Assembly (NCBI RefSeq): GCF_018991925.1
Contig: NW_024724368.1
Span: 6,846,303-6,910,302 of the forward strand
Source of the DNA: Homarus americanus
Taxonomy: Eukaryota; Arthropoda; Malacostraca; Decapoda; Nephropidae
Reading direction: 5' to 3'
Length of the DNA: 64,000 nucleotides
Position numbers and translations under genes: made by a program. The notes beneath the pieces are model-generated. The model was given only the letters and a program-made list of their open reading frames with translations, was not told where the DNA came from and ran no database searches. Shown here in pieces: positions 47,601 to 59,575 of the stretch; the first letter of the stretch is position 1, and each line of letters opens with the position of its first letter.

Positions 47601-47716
47601 GTGCAGGGGAGGTGGTGGTGGTGGTGTGAGTGCAGGGTGAGGTGGTGGTGGTGGTGGGTGCAGGGAGGTGGTGGTGGTGTGGTGCAGGGGGTGGTGGTGG
47701 TGGTGTAGTGCAGGTG
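41700..47716. repeat. 6-kb G-rich tandem array (GTGCAGGGGAGGTGGTGGT type)
   Basis: The + strand is almost wholly G/T with periodic TGCAG. Each unit is TGCAGG(G)n, optionally AGG, then (TGG)n, then TGT, about 20-30 bp and varying by whole TGG blocks. At least 230 units fit in 6 kb. Units with GTAGTGCAG cluster at both ends and in short internal blocks, while GTGGTGCAG units dominate the middle, suggesting local homogenisation. G-runs of 2-5 recur every 3 bp, so both inter- and intra-unit G-quadruplexes are possible. The repeat rarely spells a stop, so frames up to 2038 codons (His/Thr/Pro on the minus strand, Val/Trp/Gly on the plus strand) are open. None should be called a gene. Confidence 0.95.
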
Positions 47717-48547
47717 GTGGTGGTTCACGATGTCTTGCAAACACCCGGACACCTTGTATGAGGCGGTCTACAACACATTATGTAAGAAATTACCCTGTTT
47801 GGAGAGAGCCTGAGCTAATGAATGATGTGCAGTATACAAACCTGAACTGAGAGCCGTGAACCTGGGCTGCCACTCCCTACAGTCTTCCACCAACTTGCTT
47901 ACGTTCATTTAACAGTTGCCTAATTATATATATTTCTTTGCAAAGTTGAGAATTTTCGTTAAATTATCTTACTGGTTAATTCGTGTTAAATACAAAGATA
48001 AATTATAAGCAAGATGACAACAGCAGCATCCATCATACCTTAACAGGATGCCAGCAAATAAATGCTTGACCAGAACATCCCAACATGGACTGCTTAAATA
48101 TACTATCGTTTACTAGGTATCCGAGACTGTAGTACGGTGGCACCTTCTATGTCGAGGCGTTTTTAACATTTAGGTAAAAATTAAGAAAATGAACTTTAAA
48201 CCGCTTTGTCAGATTACTTTCAAGGTGTTAAAGGTTAAATGCACCGATTGCGTTAGTGTCCTTGAGAGTTGACCCATCTGAATAAACTTAACAGTTCGTG
48301 GCCAATGATTTACAGACATAAATGTAGGTCAATAATTGCCGGTTTTCTGACTGAATAATTACTTATAACATAATAAAAAAAATAACGTTAATGGAGCAAA
48401 GTGAACGGCTTAAATAATGCGGTCTTGATTAGTTGAACTGAAACCAACCAAATATCTCTCACACTCAAGATAAGCCAGAGATAACGTTATACACGATACA
48501 TCTTCAGGTAGCAAGATATTGAAATAAAACAATAAAAAAATAAATAT
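47717..48547. other. No recognised gene
   Basis: Ordinary AT-rich sequence after the array. No exon or transposon recognised. Confidence 0.5.
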
Positions 48548-48717
48548 CGAAAGTTAGAAACAATATACTGTATGTATGTTGTGTTGTCAATGGTAAGAGA
48601 AACAATTGAGACCCTGCAATTGTGTGTAAATGAGGCAGAAAGCCAGACCAGAAACCCGGGACTTGGTCACAATTTTTGTGATGCCATATGGCAGCAGGGT
48701 CTACCATTACACAATAC
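48548..48717. repeat. Dispersed 165-bp repeat, copy 2
   Basis: Same strand as copy 1 at 31363, with matching ends near GAAACAATATA and the region of CATTACACAA. An A-rich stretch precedes it. Confidence 0.85.
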
Positions 48718-50155
48718 TTTAAGCTTCCAATATCTTCCCAGGCGGTAGTACCTTTCTGTTTGGTAGCTGCCTACCACCTACCACTTACTTGCAGCCACAT
48801 CTTCAGGTGTCTTGCGTATTCTGGACAAAGGTTTAAGGTCTGTGTCCAGATCTTCATGCACTGTCGAGACAATATGTTTGGTACTGAATCGAGAGCTCTA
48901 GTGATGCCAGTATATAATATTTACTCGGGTTTGTAATTTATAAATTACTGAAAAAGTCACTGGCAGAACAAGTTGTACTGTATAATTAGGGACCCGAGTA
49001 CTGTATATGTTACAGCGCCACCAACACACTAGTTCAGTACCGTATTGATATTTGTCACAATAGATCAAGATATTGACACACAGGCATGAACCTTCGTCCA
49101 AATTACATATAAATTACACGAACAACAATTAAAGTATACACCTTCATAGGCTCAATACTTGTCAAGTTTTTTCTCGGAGGTATTGTGACCTTTTCTCAAA
49201 ACCAGTGATCGTCAGAGAATAAAAGTGACTTGAAAAGCATTACCAAACGACGACTGAATATCTCGATAATACTTCTGCTGTGGTGTATAGTTATTCATCA
49301 GCCTGGTGTCTCTATCTTACGAGGTTACTCTTGGGAATTCTTATGCAGTCTTACAAAGCGTCCCGTCTTTGAATTTAAAATACATTATGTTATATCAGTT
49401 TCAGTGTACCATAAATAATTAATTTTACTGTACTTACCAACTGAAGCTTGGGAAGAGGAGCCTCGAGCCTTCGTCCGTGCACGCTGTAAAATAAAATATA
49501 TTGTTAAAAATGTCCGTCAATGAAAAATAAAATACTTGAAGTTGTGTTCAGTGTTATTATAAAGGGAAAATACATCTTCCTAACACCAAATACATTTTTA
49601 GACCCCAAGATTAACACAATGGGTTTCAACGGTAACTAATGATTATTGCGTTCTTAAAAAACCATCACGTCTGCTCATGGACATAACACATAAAGTTACT
49701 GTCATATCTCACCAGGCTCATAAATATGTACGCAGATTTTTACTCAACATTTATGAAAACTTATACATTCTCAACTCTGCTCACTGAAGATTTACAGTAA
49801 CTAGGTCAGTGGCTGGTGTTGAAAGAATTTTGTGAGACCAGTACACTATATTGTAATTGATGTATATAATAAGAAATCATAATTAGAGGCAATATTTATA
49901 CACTGGGTTAAATCATAATATTCACACACTTCTGTTTTTTTTTTTGGTTTTGTTTTAACTGGTCACAGACGATCAAGTAGATAATCATAATATATGAACT
50001 TTCACGAAAAGCTTCACACACGACACAATCTAATCTAACCCAACCTGATCTACTTCAGGTTTAATGTAGCAATAACAAGAAAAAGTTGTCACTATGCAAC
50101 AAAATCACGTGTTCCTTTTCAAAGCTTAATCGGCGAAAACCATATTTAGCGTGAC

Positions 50156-50189
<34 letters not shown>

Positions 50190-50672
50190 TATTTCAGTCA
50201 TATCGCTGCAACGTTCCTTTGTCGTATTGTTAACTACTTCGTACTCCAGGAAAAGGTTACAATATCGAGACATTCATTCTTCAGAAAATACCTAACCTAA
50301 CCAAACCTAACCTAACCACCAAGACGATAACGTTCCGCTGGGTGGGTATCCTCCTCCATGATATCACACCAACAAAATCCTCTCTACCCACGATCAACGG
50401 GTTATAACTGCTTCAAATATAGTTAGAATCAGCTGACATCAACCAACTGGACTCAAGTCTCTCCACCATTCATTTCAACTTAGATCACATTCTTAAAGCT
50501 ATTACATAAACAAAGAAATATTATAAGGTTCTAGGCGGAAGGACAAACTGAAGAGGTCTGTGTTATATATACAGTACCTTCCTACTACCCCTGACGAGTA
50601 CTTAACATAGAAAAGTAGAAAAACGCTGAAGTAAGCTGTGTATTTACGGACATTACCTGGTGATGAAAACTG
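48718..50672. other. No recognised gene
   Basis: Only a (GT)n run at 50157-50182 and a short CCTAACC cluster near 50290-50318 stand out. Confidence 0.5.
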
Positions 50673-50879
50673 TACATCCCCTTTTCACTAGTGCATTTAC
50701 AGGGGCTCCTCATATAAACATTCCGCAAAAGAATCATAATCTTTGAGATATTTTTTTGAATATTGTTTTAAATTAATTCCATAGTATGTTTACAATTGCT
50801 AGTTTCCTTTTGTCGAATGTAAATAAATACAGCTCAAACCTGAAGAGCCCTTGTAAACGCACTAGTGAAGGGGACTGTA
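50673..50879. mobile_element. TA-flanked MITE family 2, copy 2
   Basis: A 207-bp element with ends TACATCCCCTTTTCACTAGT and ACTAGTGAAGGGGACTGTA. The interior (TCGAATGTAAA, AACCTGAAGAG) matches copy 1 in the same orientation. Confidence 0.9.
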
Positions 50880-52205
50880 CATTTGTTTCTCGATGTATCA
50901 GTTTATATATGACGATTATAAACTTTTTTTTCCGTGACAAGGAAAATACAACACGTATCAGTACCAACAATGAGAGTCTGTGGGGTTACGATGTTTTCTG
51001 CAACTTATACTCCTTCCTAACTACCTGGGTCCAGAATTCACAAAGGTCCGTACTATGAATATTCCTCTAAGATATAAGAATGTACTGGAATTAATGATTT
51101 AAGCTAAATAACACCAGTTAAATATGTATTTTGACCTTGGCTCAATAAATGAATTAATTGCTTCCAGCTGTAATGTGTATTTTCACAACGATGGTTACAC
51201 TGTGTTCATAATGGATCGCCTGTTAGATTCACCGATTGGTGAAGTTAGTCATTGAAGCAAATCACAAAGAAGGTGGTTACTGTTGACACTAGCGTCGTGC
51301 TGTTACCTGTGAGTATTCTTAGTGTTTGTTATTGTTTGTAAGTAACACAAACTGAACAAATGAACAAACCACAAGTATAAAACCTCTGGGGTCATACCTT
51401 ATGTGCATAGATAACAAATAAGAAACATTGTGAATTCCTCCACAACCTGACTCACTGTGCAACCAACTACCTGGGTGTCAGACCAAGCAGGATGAAGGAT
51501 GTTGAGAGATGACAGTCATTATAAGTCTATTGTTACACACACGAGGATGAAGCTGACAGCACTTGAATGGTGGGTGGTGACAGGTACTAAACAGCTTGTT
51601 TGAACAGGCTGGACCCAGGATGTCGCTACTTTATGAATGATGAGTTTGTTTACTAAAGCAGTGGTTTCACGTACTTGTAAAATGACACTAATTATTAAGA
51701 CATATATTCTGAAATTCAAATCCGAATGTATTACTTTATGTAGACTAGAGTGCTACACAGAATACCTACTTGTCCTTCAACTAGTATGGACCAGAGCACG
51801 CACAAGGACCCTCCATCACACTGCCACTCCAGTTTTTTTTTCCTATAATTTTCCTTAGTTTATAGTTTTAACCAACCTTAAACACGGTCTTCAGTATCTC
51901 ACCATTCATATTGTATTTTCACAGAGTTCCACCCCAAACATCTAAGGCATTCTGTGGAAAAATAATAATCTGCCAGCCTTCCTTTCTAATCAAAATACCA
52001 CCATTTTATATCCAATAGTCTTCAGTCAACAATTGTTTCCTCTACACACTTTCAATTTGTCGTTACAGTTTTCACCACCTTTGAGAACTTTACTTTTTAG
52101 CAAAAAGCCAAACAAAACCTCATCCGAGCAGATACATAGACTGCCCGCGAACCGTTACCATGGAGGGATAAACTGAACACTTGGTCAATTTTAACGCGTA
52201 ATGCG
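50880..52205. other. No recognised gene
   Basis: AT-rich DNA with short frames and no recognised motif. Confidence 0.5.
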
Positions 52206-52209
52206 CTGT

Positions 52210-52296
52210 GACTTTGGCTTTCTTTTGTCTGTCCTTCACGTGGGACTGACAGGCATCACGTCCCACGTGAAGGACAGACTAAAGAAAGCCAAAGTC
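52210..52296. repeat. Near-perfect 36-bp inverted repeat, 15-bp spacer
   Basis: 52210-52245 is the reverse complement of 52261-52296 with one mismatch (35 of 36). Each arm contains GTCCTTCACGTGGGA or its inverse. The right arm is part of the LINE fragment's coding strand. Confidence 0.95.
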
Positions 52297-52680
52297 GCCG
52301 CTGCCAAATAAAAACGTTTTAAACTGATGCCTGAGAAGATACAAGTCCACCTGTACAAGGCGCTGGTGAGGCCTGTGTTGGAGTACCCACATATATCACT
52401 CGTCACACTCGGGAAGACCAGACTACAACAACTACAGAGCTTCCAAAACAAGTGTCTGAGGTCAGCCAGTGGCCAAGCGCCACCCTACCAGGAGACAGTG
52501 GAGACCATCCACCTGAGAAATAAAACGGAGGCCCTCAACGTCAGGTTCCATCGCCTAGGGAAGAAGGTTTGGGACAAGCTCCTGGACGACCCTCACAGCC
52601 CAGGCCACCTACGCGGGGAAGACATCAACGGAGGGCAACCCCACGCCTGGTGGCCCCGCACTACAACAACCCAACCCCTG
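52246..52680 (+). pseudogene. C-terminal fragment of a jockey-like LINE reverse transcriptase
   Basis: The + strand reads TGITSHVKDRLKKAKVAAAK, a stop, and then KRFKLMPEKIQVHLYKALVR and PVLEY, LQQLQSFQNKCLRSASG. This is the familiar end of a LINE pol ORF, where the thumb region has YKSLVRPVLEY and LQ.IQN..LR. The stop (TAA about 52308) and the loss of all catalytic motifs show a dead 5'-truncated copy. It ends at TGA 52681 without an obvious poly-A tail. The clade (jockey, I or R1-like) cannot be fixed from this much. Confidence 0.75.
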
Positions 52681-53165
52681 TGACCCATCTACGTATGTCC
52701 GCCACAGTGATCCACCTTAGATTAAAACTTACATGATACAAGATCACATTTAACAATTCACAATCTTGTGAGTGCATAAGATAATACAGTGATAATATTT
52801 TAATAAACATGTAATTGTAAAATCAAACTAGTCATTGCCAATCACAGTAACCATTGTGTAACCTCATCTAGGTTAGGTTAGCTTAATTGGCCAACAAACT
52901 CTCTAATATGTAAAACAAGGGGTGTCGCTCCCCCTCTGTTTAACTCATTAAACTTCGTTTCCAACCCTTCCCCCCCCCCACTACTTTCTGTTGTGACTTC
53001 TCTACCATTCATGTCTGGCTGTGTCTTGAGCCTCAGCATGGCTTTCATCCATTCCCCACCTACAAAAAAACGCGAGCTTATCGTGTGGGCCTTGCCATGT
53101 CTATCAAATATATCATGTTTGGTGCAAATCTAGACATTCATTCATTCTCGAAGTATTTTGAGGAC

Positions 53166-53166
<1 letters not shown>

Positions 53167-53212
<46 letters not shown>
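53167..53212. repeat. (CAGA)n microsatellite
   Basis: About eleven CAGA units. Confidence 0.95.
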
Positions 53213-53214
<2 letters not shown>

Positions 53215-53959
53215 GCAGAAAACAATACCCTCCCTTGTAGTTACGAGCAGGGTAATGATTCTCGAGCTGACGAAGCCCAGGTTTTCTATCTCCCTTCCCT
53301 TCCCAAAACAAAACATCTTCGGTCAGTTTTCTACATATGGCTCTCACTACTATTACTCACTGTTAAATACACACACTAATCTTCTTCAGTCTACGCCTCA
53401 AAGAACTAACCTGTTTTGTCTGAAGGCAATGTGTGGTGCATCGAGGATTTACATTATATACTGTACATAACTGCGTATAATATGAGCAACAAACTAAAGG
53501 TTAATAGTGATAATGTCAACACCAGAGTATAACCTAACTTGTTCTTTGCTCTTTCTGGGGATATACTGTACTGGTAAAACCACCAAAAAAAACCCTGTCT
53601 CGGTTCGACCTCAACCCAGAACCACTCGCTTTTTTCCCCTAGTTAACTGTGTCAGCAGTTCATGACTCCGTCGCAGCAGCTCAACTTGGTCTATCTCTGA
53701 GGTGAATACCATCAAGTTACTCTTGGCTTGGTTAGTCATATACCGGCACTTTTCATAAGGCGTTTATCAAGTTAACAAGTTTCACGGTCTGTTCTTTCTC
53801 ACCTGCAACTATTAGCAAATTATGAGCCAAATGATATACCGTACATTTCTAAAGTGTAAATTACACACAAAAAATAATAAATAAATAAAATAAATATATA
53901 TCGGGTAACTAAAAAAAACTAATTTGTTGCTTAAATAAATATTTTTTCTTTCACTAAGA

Positions 53960-54230
53960 ATTCAATTTCAATTTCAATTATTTATTCCTTGATAGAGGAA
54001 GCGGGATCCTAGTGCTGTCACTAGGTACCCCTGTACAATGACACCATAAGCATCTGGCAAGTGTCACAAGTATATACAGTATAAATTCTTATAAAGGGGC
54101 TTACTAAAGCCTAAGGAAGGAAGGATATTCCTTTAACACATAATCAATGTTATTTACATAATATCTGGCCAGTATGGGGAGGATCATCGTGTCTCCGTCA
54201 GGGGGTCGTTCACTCAGAATAGGAGGATCA
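53960..54230 (-). mobile_element. Possible LINE 3' end with (TTGAAA)n tail
   Basis: On the minus strand a unique block (CACTAGGATCCCGCTTCCTC) leads to AATAAATAATTGAAATTGAA at 53963-53990. A polyadenylation-like hexamer followed by a few TTGAAA-type units is a common 3' terminus of arthropod LINEs. No coding part was found, so this is tentative. Confidence 0.35.
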
Positions 54231-54589
54231 TGAACTACCGTCTTAAGATCGGGTTACGTTTCATTAGACTTTTGTGGTTATTATTTACATAAATATGAAC
54301 GTTAACCTCCTGTTGGTTCAAGTAAGGTCGGGTCAATTGAGCTAGTAAGGACATCCTCCAAGTCGCTAAGGTTCAGCTATCATAACGGTATCCTGTGCCA
54401 TGCCAAGTGGTAAATATCACCACATCGGTATGTTACGGTGATAAGGTTGAAATACCAATAACAAACAACTGAAATTTGTCTCTTAACACCAAGCCATTAT
54501 GTCCAGGTATCGTGTCATCATCCTCCGCCTCCGTTGTATAATACTGTAATAATCAGAACACTTACCTTGCTGTACTTTTAACTGGATAC

Positions 54590-55090
54590 ATTTCCAATAC
54601 CGAGACACTTATTTATGTTCACCAATATTGAGGCACTTACTTATGCCCACCAATACTGAGGCACTTACGTACGTCCACCAATACTGAGGCACTTACGTAC
54701 GTCCACCAATACTGAGGCACTTACGTACGTCCACCAATACTGAGGCACTTGCTTACGTCCACCAATACTGAGGCACTGCAAGTACACCATACTGAGCACA
54801 CATGTTCACCAATATTGAGGCACTGCCCACCAATACTGAGGCACTTACGTACGTCCACATTGAGGCACTTACTTATGTTCACTATTTGAACTTACTTATG
54901 CCCAATACTAGGCACTTACGTACGTCCTGCTGAGGCACTTACTATGTCACAATACTGGGCTTTATGTTCCAATATTGAGGCATACTTTGCACCAATACTG
55001 AGGCACTTACGTACGTCCACCAATACTGAGGCACTTGCTTACGTCCACCAATACTGAGGCACTTACATACGTCCACCAATATTGAAGCAC
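54590..55090. repeat. Minisatellite, 28-bp unit (CCACCAATACTGAGGCACTT type)
   Basis: About 18 units. On both flanks the period is a regular 28 bp. Between about 54775 and 54985 units are missing single bases or whole words, unlike the rest. Confidence 0.9.
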
Positions 55091-56479
55091 TTAAAGAGTA
55101 CACCCATCTCATATTTGCATACTACCTTTTGCCAATCTCCAGAACAAACTGTCTCTCTCAGGTTTGTTAGTAAATATCATCAATGGCAAGGAGTTACATC
55201 AAGCGATCTCTAATTACCATGATCCCCAATAGTGCACTTCACTTCCTGTAAACTTAATCCAATTTTCTACTCACTAACTCGTCAATTTATGGGTCGAGAC
55301 GGTGAACACAAATATCATAAAGACTATCTAAACTCTTCATCTTCTTCGTTGTTGCTTTTTTTTCCATTATATAATCCCAAATGTTACAGGGGCGATCTCT
55401 TAACTCCGCCTCCACCACGTTTCCCCGCCTTCAGTCTCCTTGTCTTCAGCCCAAGCTCTTGCATCTTTCTCAACCGCGTCCTACCATTTTAAACTTCGAG
55501 TAACTTATGCATTGTAATTGCATGGACAATCCCTTTTTTTTTTTTTAGGCTCTGGAATCTTACTGGGTTTGGGTAGCTAAAGTTACTCTAAGTCCTTGAA
55601 AAAAAAGTAAAAAAAAAATCTATTCAACACTAGTGCCTCAAACTGAACGTCTCTCAACTAAATTATGTCGTGGGTGGTGAGGTCTACCCACTGAGGTTCC
55701 CTGGTTATTTAATATGTATAATTCAATGAGAAGAGCCGCTGCCCCACTTGCTCACCTCATTATCTGACGCCTGTAATAACGTCACGACTTCCGACACGGA
55801 AACACGCAACAAGCAACACCGAATACCCATTAAATATTACCAAAGGTGTGTCCAGGGGTTTAAAGTTAACTCTCTGTAGTGATTTCTAGGTCTATGTACA
55901 CACTATAAACACCTTATTTATAAACACACATAACTCAGATTCCTAGATTAATTATTAGACCCTTGTCATACTAACAAGAATATCATAGAGCTGTCAGAGA
56001 TATTTATTAGACGTGTACAGTACTCAGGTTCACATGTTGTAGTTTTTATGCATGCTACAAGTGTCTTCTGGTCCGCAAGGTGCTTCACAAAAATGAGTAA
56101 ACCTTGTAACCTATTTCAAGTATTAGCTCACATTTTGCAGCGAAGTCATGAACCAACAAAGAAGTCAACTGAGAAATACCTAAACACGTGATACCAATAC
56201 TCAATCGATGGGGTTTTAACATTCAGATACTTATTCATCCACGTGAGCATTTTTCCTGACCTAACTGATGGATGAGTTTCGCGTGAGAGATGTTATCATG
56301 AAGTCACGGAGCCAGTGATCAAACTCTCGCGAACACTTTACTATAATAAAGACCATGATTCACTCTTTGGGACAAGCTTATTAAACATCTACTTCATTAC
56401 TACGCCATTATCGTTAGTTATGAAATTATTGTCCATCTAAAGCTCTTCAGAATTTTCCTTTAATATTCCAGGCACCTAG

Positions 56480-56740
56480 ATGACTCCTCACCCACACTAA
56501 GAACATGACTCCCACCCACACCAGCATGACTCCTACCCACACCAACAACATGACACCCACACCTTCACCCACACCATGACTCCCACCCACACCAACAACA
56601 TGACACCCACACCTTCACACACACCATGACTCCTACCCACACCAACAACATGACTCCCACCCACACCTTCACCCACACCATGACACCCACACCTTCACCC
56701 ACACCATGACTCCCACCCACACCATCACCCCACAATAAGC
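56480..56740. repeat. Minisatellite (ACACCATGACTCCCACCC type)
   Basis: About ten units mixing ATGACTCCCACCCACACC, CAACAACATGAC and CACCTTCACCC words with variable length. Confidence 0.88.
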
Positions 56741-58119
56741 AGCTTCAATGTTATTATTAATGAGTTAGTGAACGTCCTCTCTTTGAATCAGCAAATACAC
56801 ATGTGTGCACTGATGAGGCAGGAGGCCATATGTGACACTTACCACAAACCTGACACTGAGTTAAGTCACTATTCACCGCCGTTGTAATGTGTATCAAATA
56901 TCACGTTACTCGAATGATAATTATAGAATAGAATTGTTTGTGGCTTTACTGATAAAATAAATTACTTTGTTATAGGAGTTGTGGTGTGTTGCTCGTGTCA
57001 ATAACGGCATGATAAAAAAATATATATATATATAAAATTGTATGAGGAAATATCTACAATACACTGTGGTATAATAAATATTTTGGATGACAATTTATCG
57101 AAAAAAATGTATGATAAAAAAACACGATGATTGAGCAATTACTGACACGGTAGTTATGATAAAAGGTGATTTTTGTACACAATGCCAAAATAAATACTAA
57201 AATAACTTAAACGTGACAAAATACAGTTCTAGACAACGCGCTTCACATTTCCTTACACACTGAGTTGTTTTCTCATCGCGTCCCCTAACAGTAGCATCTG
57301 TTAAATAAACTCAATTACGAGACTGACTACACATCCAAGGTTTACATGTAACGATATAACAAAACCTTGTACACATCTAAGAATATATATATGCAAATTT
57401 TAAAGGTAAATCCATACAATTATAACAACCTCGACTTCTTCCAATTAGTTTCCTGGCCGTCAAACACCCGAAACAATTACAGTCGCCTTACATCAACTGT
57501 CCAATGAGTTATATTAAAATCATACCGGTATATATTCCATGAAAGAATACAACTATGTAAAGCTTGTAAATATGTATATTTTATTCACTGAGACAAACAA
57601 ATGTTTGTTTTTTTAAGACAGATTTAATGAAAAGTACAAAATGTAATATTCTAACAGTGTGGAATAAATATGGTGAACGAATTAATTACACGTAGCTTAT
57701 GTCTGTCCATTACTAACTACATATTGCACAGGTGTATCAGTATTTTGTGTTTAATATAGGAAAAAAATCAACAGTTACCCACTACCCAACTAGAAGCTAC
57801 CTGTTTATAGTGATATATATTTGACACCGTTTGCTCCTCAAACTTTAGTGCCGCCGTAAAGTAATTAAAGGTCGATTACTTCAGAACTGACAATATTAAT
57901 AGATATATAATGAGTAAATAATTCCAGTATATACAATATGACGTAGTTACTAATATGAACTGTATTTTATCCTTAATCAGTAGTAATAGTATTATTTTTT
58001 CCCCGAAACTTGTGTGAGTAAATGTGAGTCGATTTAGAAAATTAAGACATTAGAAAATAAATAAATAAATAAATAAATAAAGTAAAAAAGCACTATTTTG
58101 AAAAATTGTATCCTTTTTC

Positions 58120-58120
<1 letters not shown>
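56741..58120. other. No recognised gene
   Basis: AT-rich sequence with a short (TA)n at about 57021 and (AAAT)n at 58059-58083. Confidence 0.5.

Positions 58121-58121
<1 letters not shown>

Positions 58122-58178
<57 letters not shown>
58122..58178. repeat. (GA)n microsatellite
   Basis: Uninterrupted GA run of about 57 bp. Confidence 0.97.
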
Positions 58179-58179
<1 letters not shown>

Positions 58180-58271
58180 ACAGACGCTTGTATCCCTAGA
58201 TATTACCTATGAAACAAAACAATAAAATTCATTCCTGTTCCAGACGTAACACATACTCAAAGGGAATGAGA

Positions 58272-58515
58272 TACGGGGTGATCGAAACGTCCCTGTGCAT
58301 CAGCAATAAACAACAATATAGTTATTTACCTCGTTATATCTACACTATTATATACGTTGTTCTGTTGACTGTAAATAATGGAAAAATTATCACAATAAAT
58401 TCTGGGAGTTAATATAATTCCCAATAGTAACTCTCAAGTAGAAAAAGGTATTGTATATGACTATGAAGATATAAAAACAATAACAAGTGTTCCGGGACTT
58501 CTCGGCCGCCCTGTA
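58272..58515. mobile_element. Possible mariner-type MITE
   Basis: The left end TACGGGGTGATCGAAACGTC is similar to the inverse of the right end ACTTCTCGGCCGCCCTGTA (16 of 22 positions, mostly transitions between the arms). Both ends are bounded by TA. The interior of about 200 bp is AT-rich without an ORF beyond chance. Only one copy is in the window. Confidence 0.5.
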
Positions 58516-58995
58516 TAATGTCAGCACTTCTTATGGTCACAGGAAATCATAACACGATAGGTTGTGGCAAAAAAGACGACAACAAAACATGGCTAAGAAT
58601 GGTATAAATATCACATCCAGTTTTTATAACACAAGACACACCGTAGTATTGGATTTATTGACTTTCTAAACTACTTTATTGCTTTTAGTAGCCAATATGA
58701 TTTCCATTTAATAGATTACGCCTGGCGCCTAGTCAGCGAATACGTCTATCACCCAATTGCTGAGGTCAAGTACACCAGAGTTCCCAAATCCTTTTCACCA
58801 ATCAAGTCCCACCACCAAGTTCTTTACCAAACAGGTGCAGAGGTAAAAACAGACACCATTTCCTGCCAAGTTCACCGATTTCGCAAATACTTTTACCAAT
58901 CGGGTGCAAAGTATGACACGGAGACCTTTAGCCGCTGTTTTAAAAGTACTCTTGGTGTACTGACGAGCTAAGGACTACCCACGACACGTTAAGTC

Positions 58996-58996
<1 letters not shown>

Positions 58997-59044
<48 letters not shown>
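58997..59044. repeat. (GA)n microsatellite
   Basis: Uninterrupted GA run of about 48 bp. Confidence 0.97.
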
Positions 59045-59046
<2 letters not shown>

Positions 59047-59099
59047 CCGTTTAACAATACGTATAAAGAAAAATAAAACATTACCCCGAAAGTTGCTGT

Positions 59100-59330
59100 A
59101 TCCTCCTGACACAAAACTGCAGGTGTTTACAAGACCTACGACGGAGGGGGAGCCAGCGCGACCAGTGACCAGGGACGCGGGGCGAGTTGACGTAGTAGCT
59201 TGGGAACTGACCCAGCGAACCCCGACAGCTGGTGAAGGAGTCAAGTAGTCGAACTCAAAGCAATGGAACAACCAGAACTTCGAGGGAGGGGAACCAGGCA
59301 ACGTTAGGACCAGAATTTTGGTACCTGTAT
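59100..59330. other. Locally GC- and CpG-rich segment
   Basis: Several CpGs fall within GGAGCCAGCGCGACC and GGACGCGGGGCGAG, in otherwise AT-rich surroundings. It could be an untranslated exon, a promoter-proximal segment or an old transposon. No coding frame with recognisable content. Confidence 0.3.
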
Positions 59331-59521
59331 AGTATGTGAGTTATTCTAGGTAGGGTTTGGTGAATTTGGGACACGCCATATGTAAACAGAAGATAATGCC
59401 AGAGGTCTATACACAATGATGCTGGTAAGGTCTATAGAAGGTAATGTTATGGGAGGCGATGAAGGTTTAGTGTTACTTATATAAAACTCAACCGGGGGAA
59501 TCATTAGTTTTGATTTCAATG

Positions 59522-59525
<4 letters not shown>

Positions 59526-59572
<47 letters not shown>
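59526..59572. repeat. (GT)n microsatellite
   Basis: Uninterrupted GT run of about 47 bp. Confidence 0.97.

Positions 59573-59575
<3 letters not shown>

Noticed and set aside
41636..47752. Very long open frames on both strands (up to 2038 codons, His/Thr/Pro or Val/Trp/Gly rich)
   Set aside because: They follow solely from a stop-poor tandem repeat. Several frames are open at once on both strands, the residues are dictated by the repeat, and no domain or splice structure is present.
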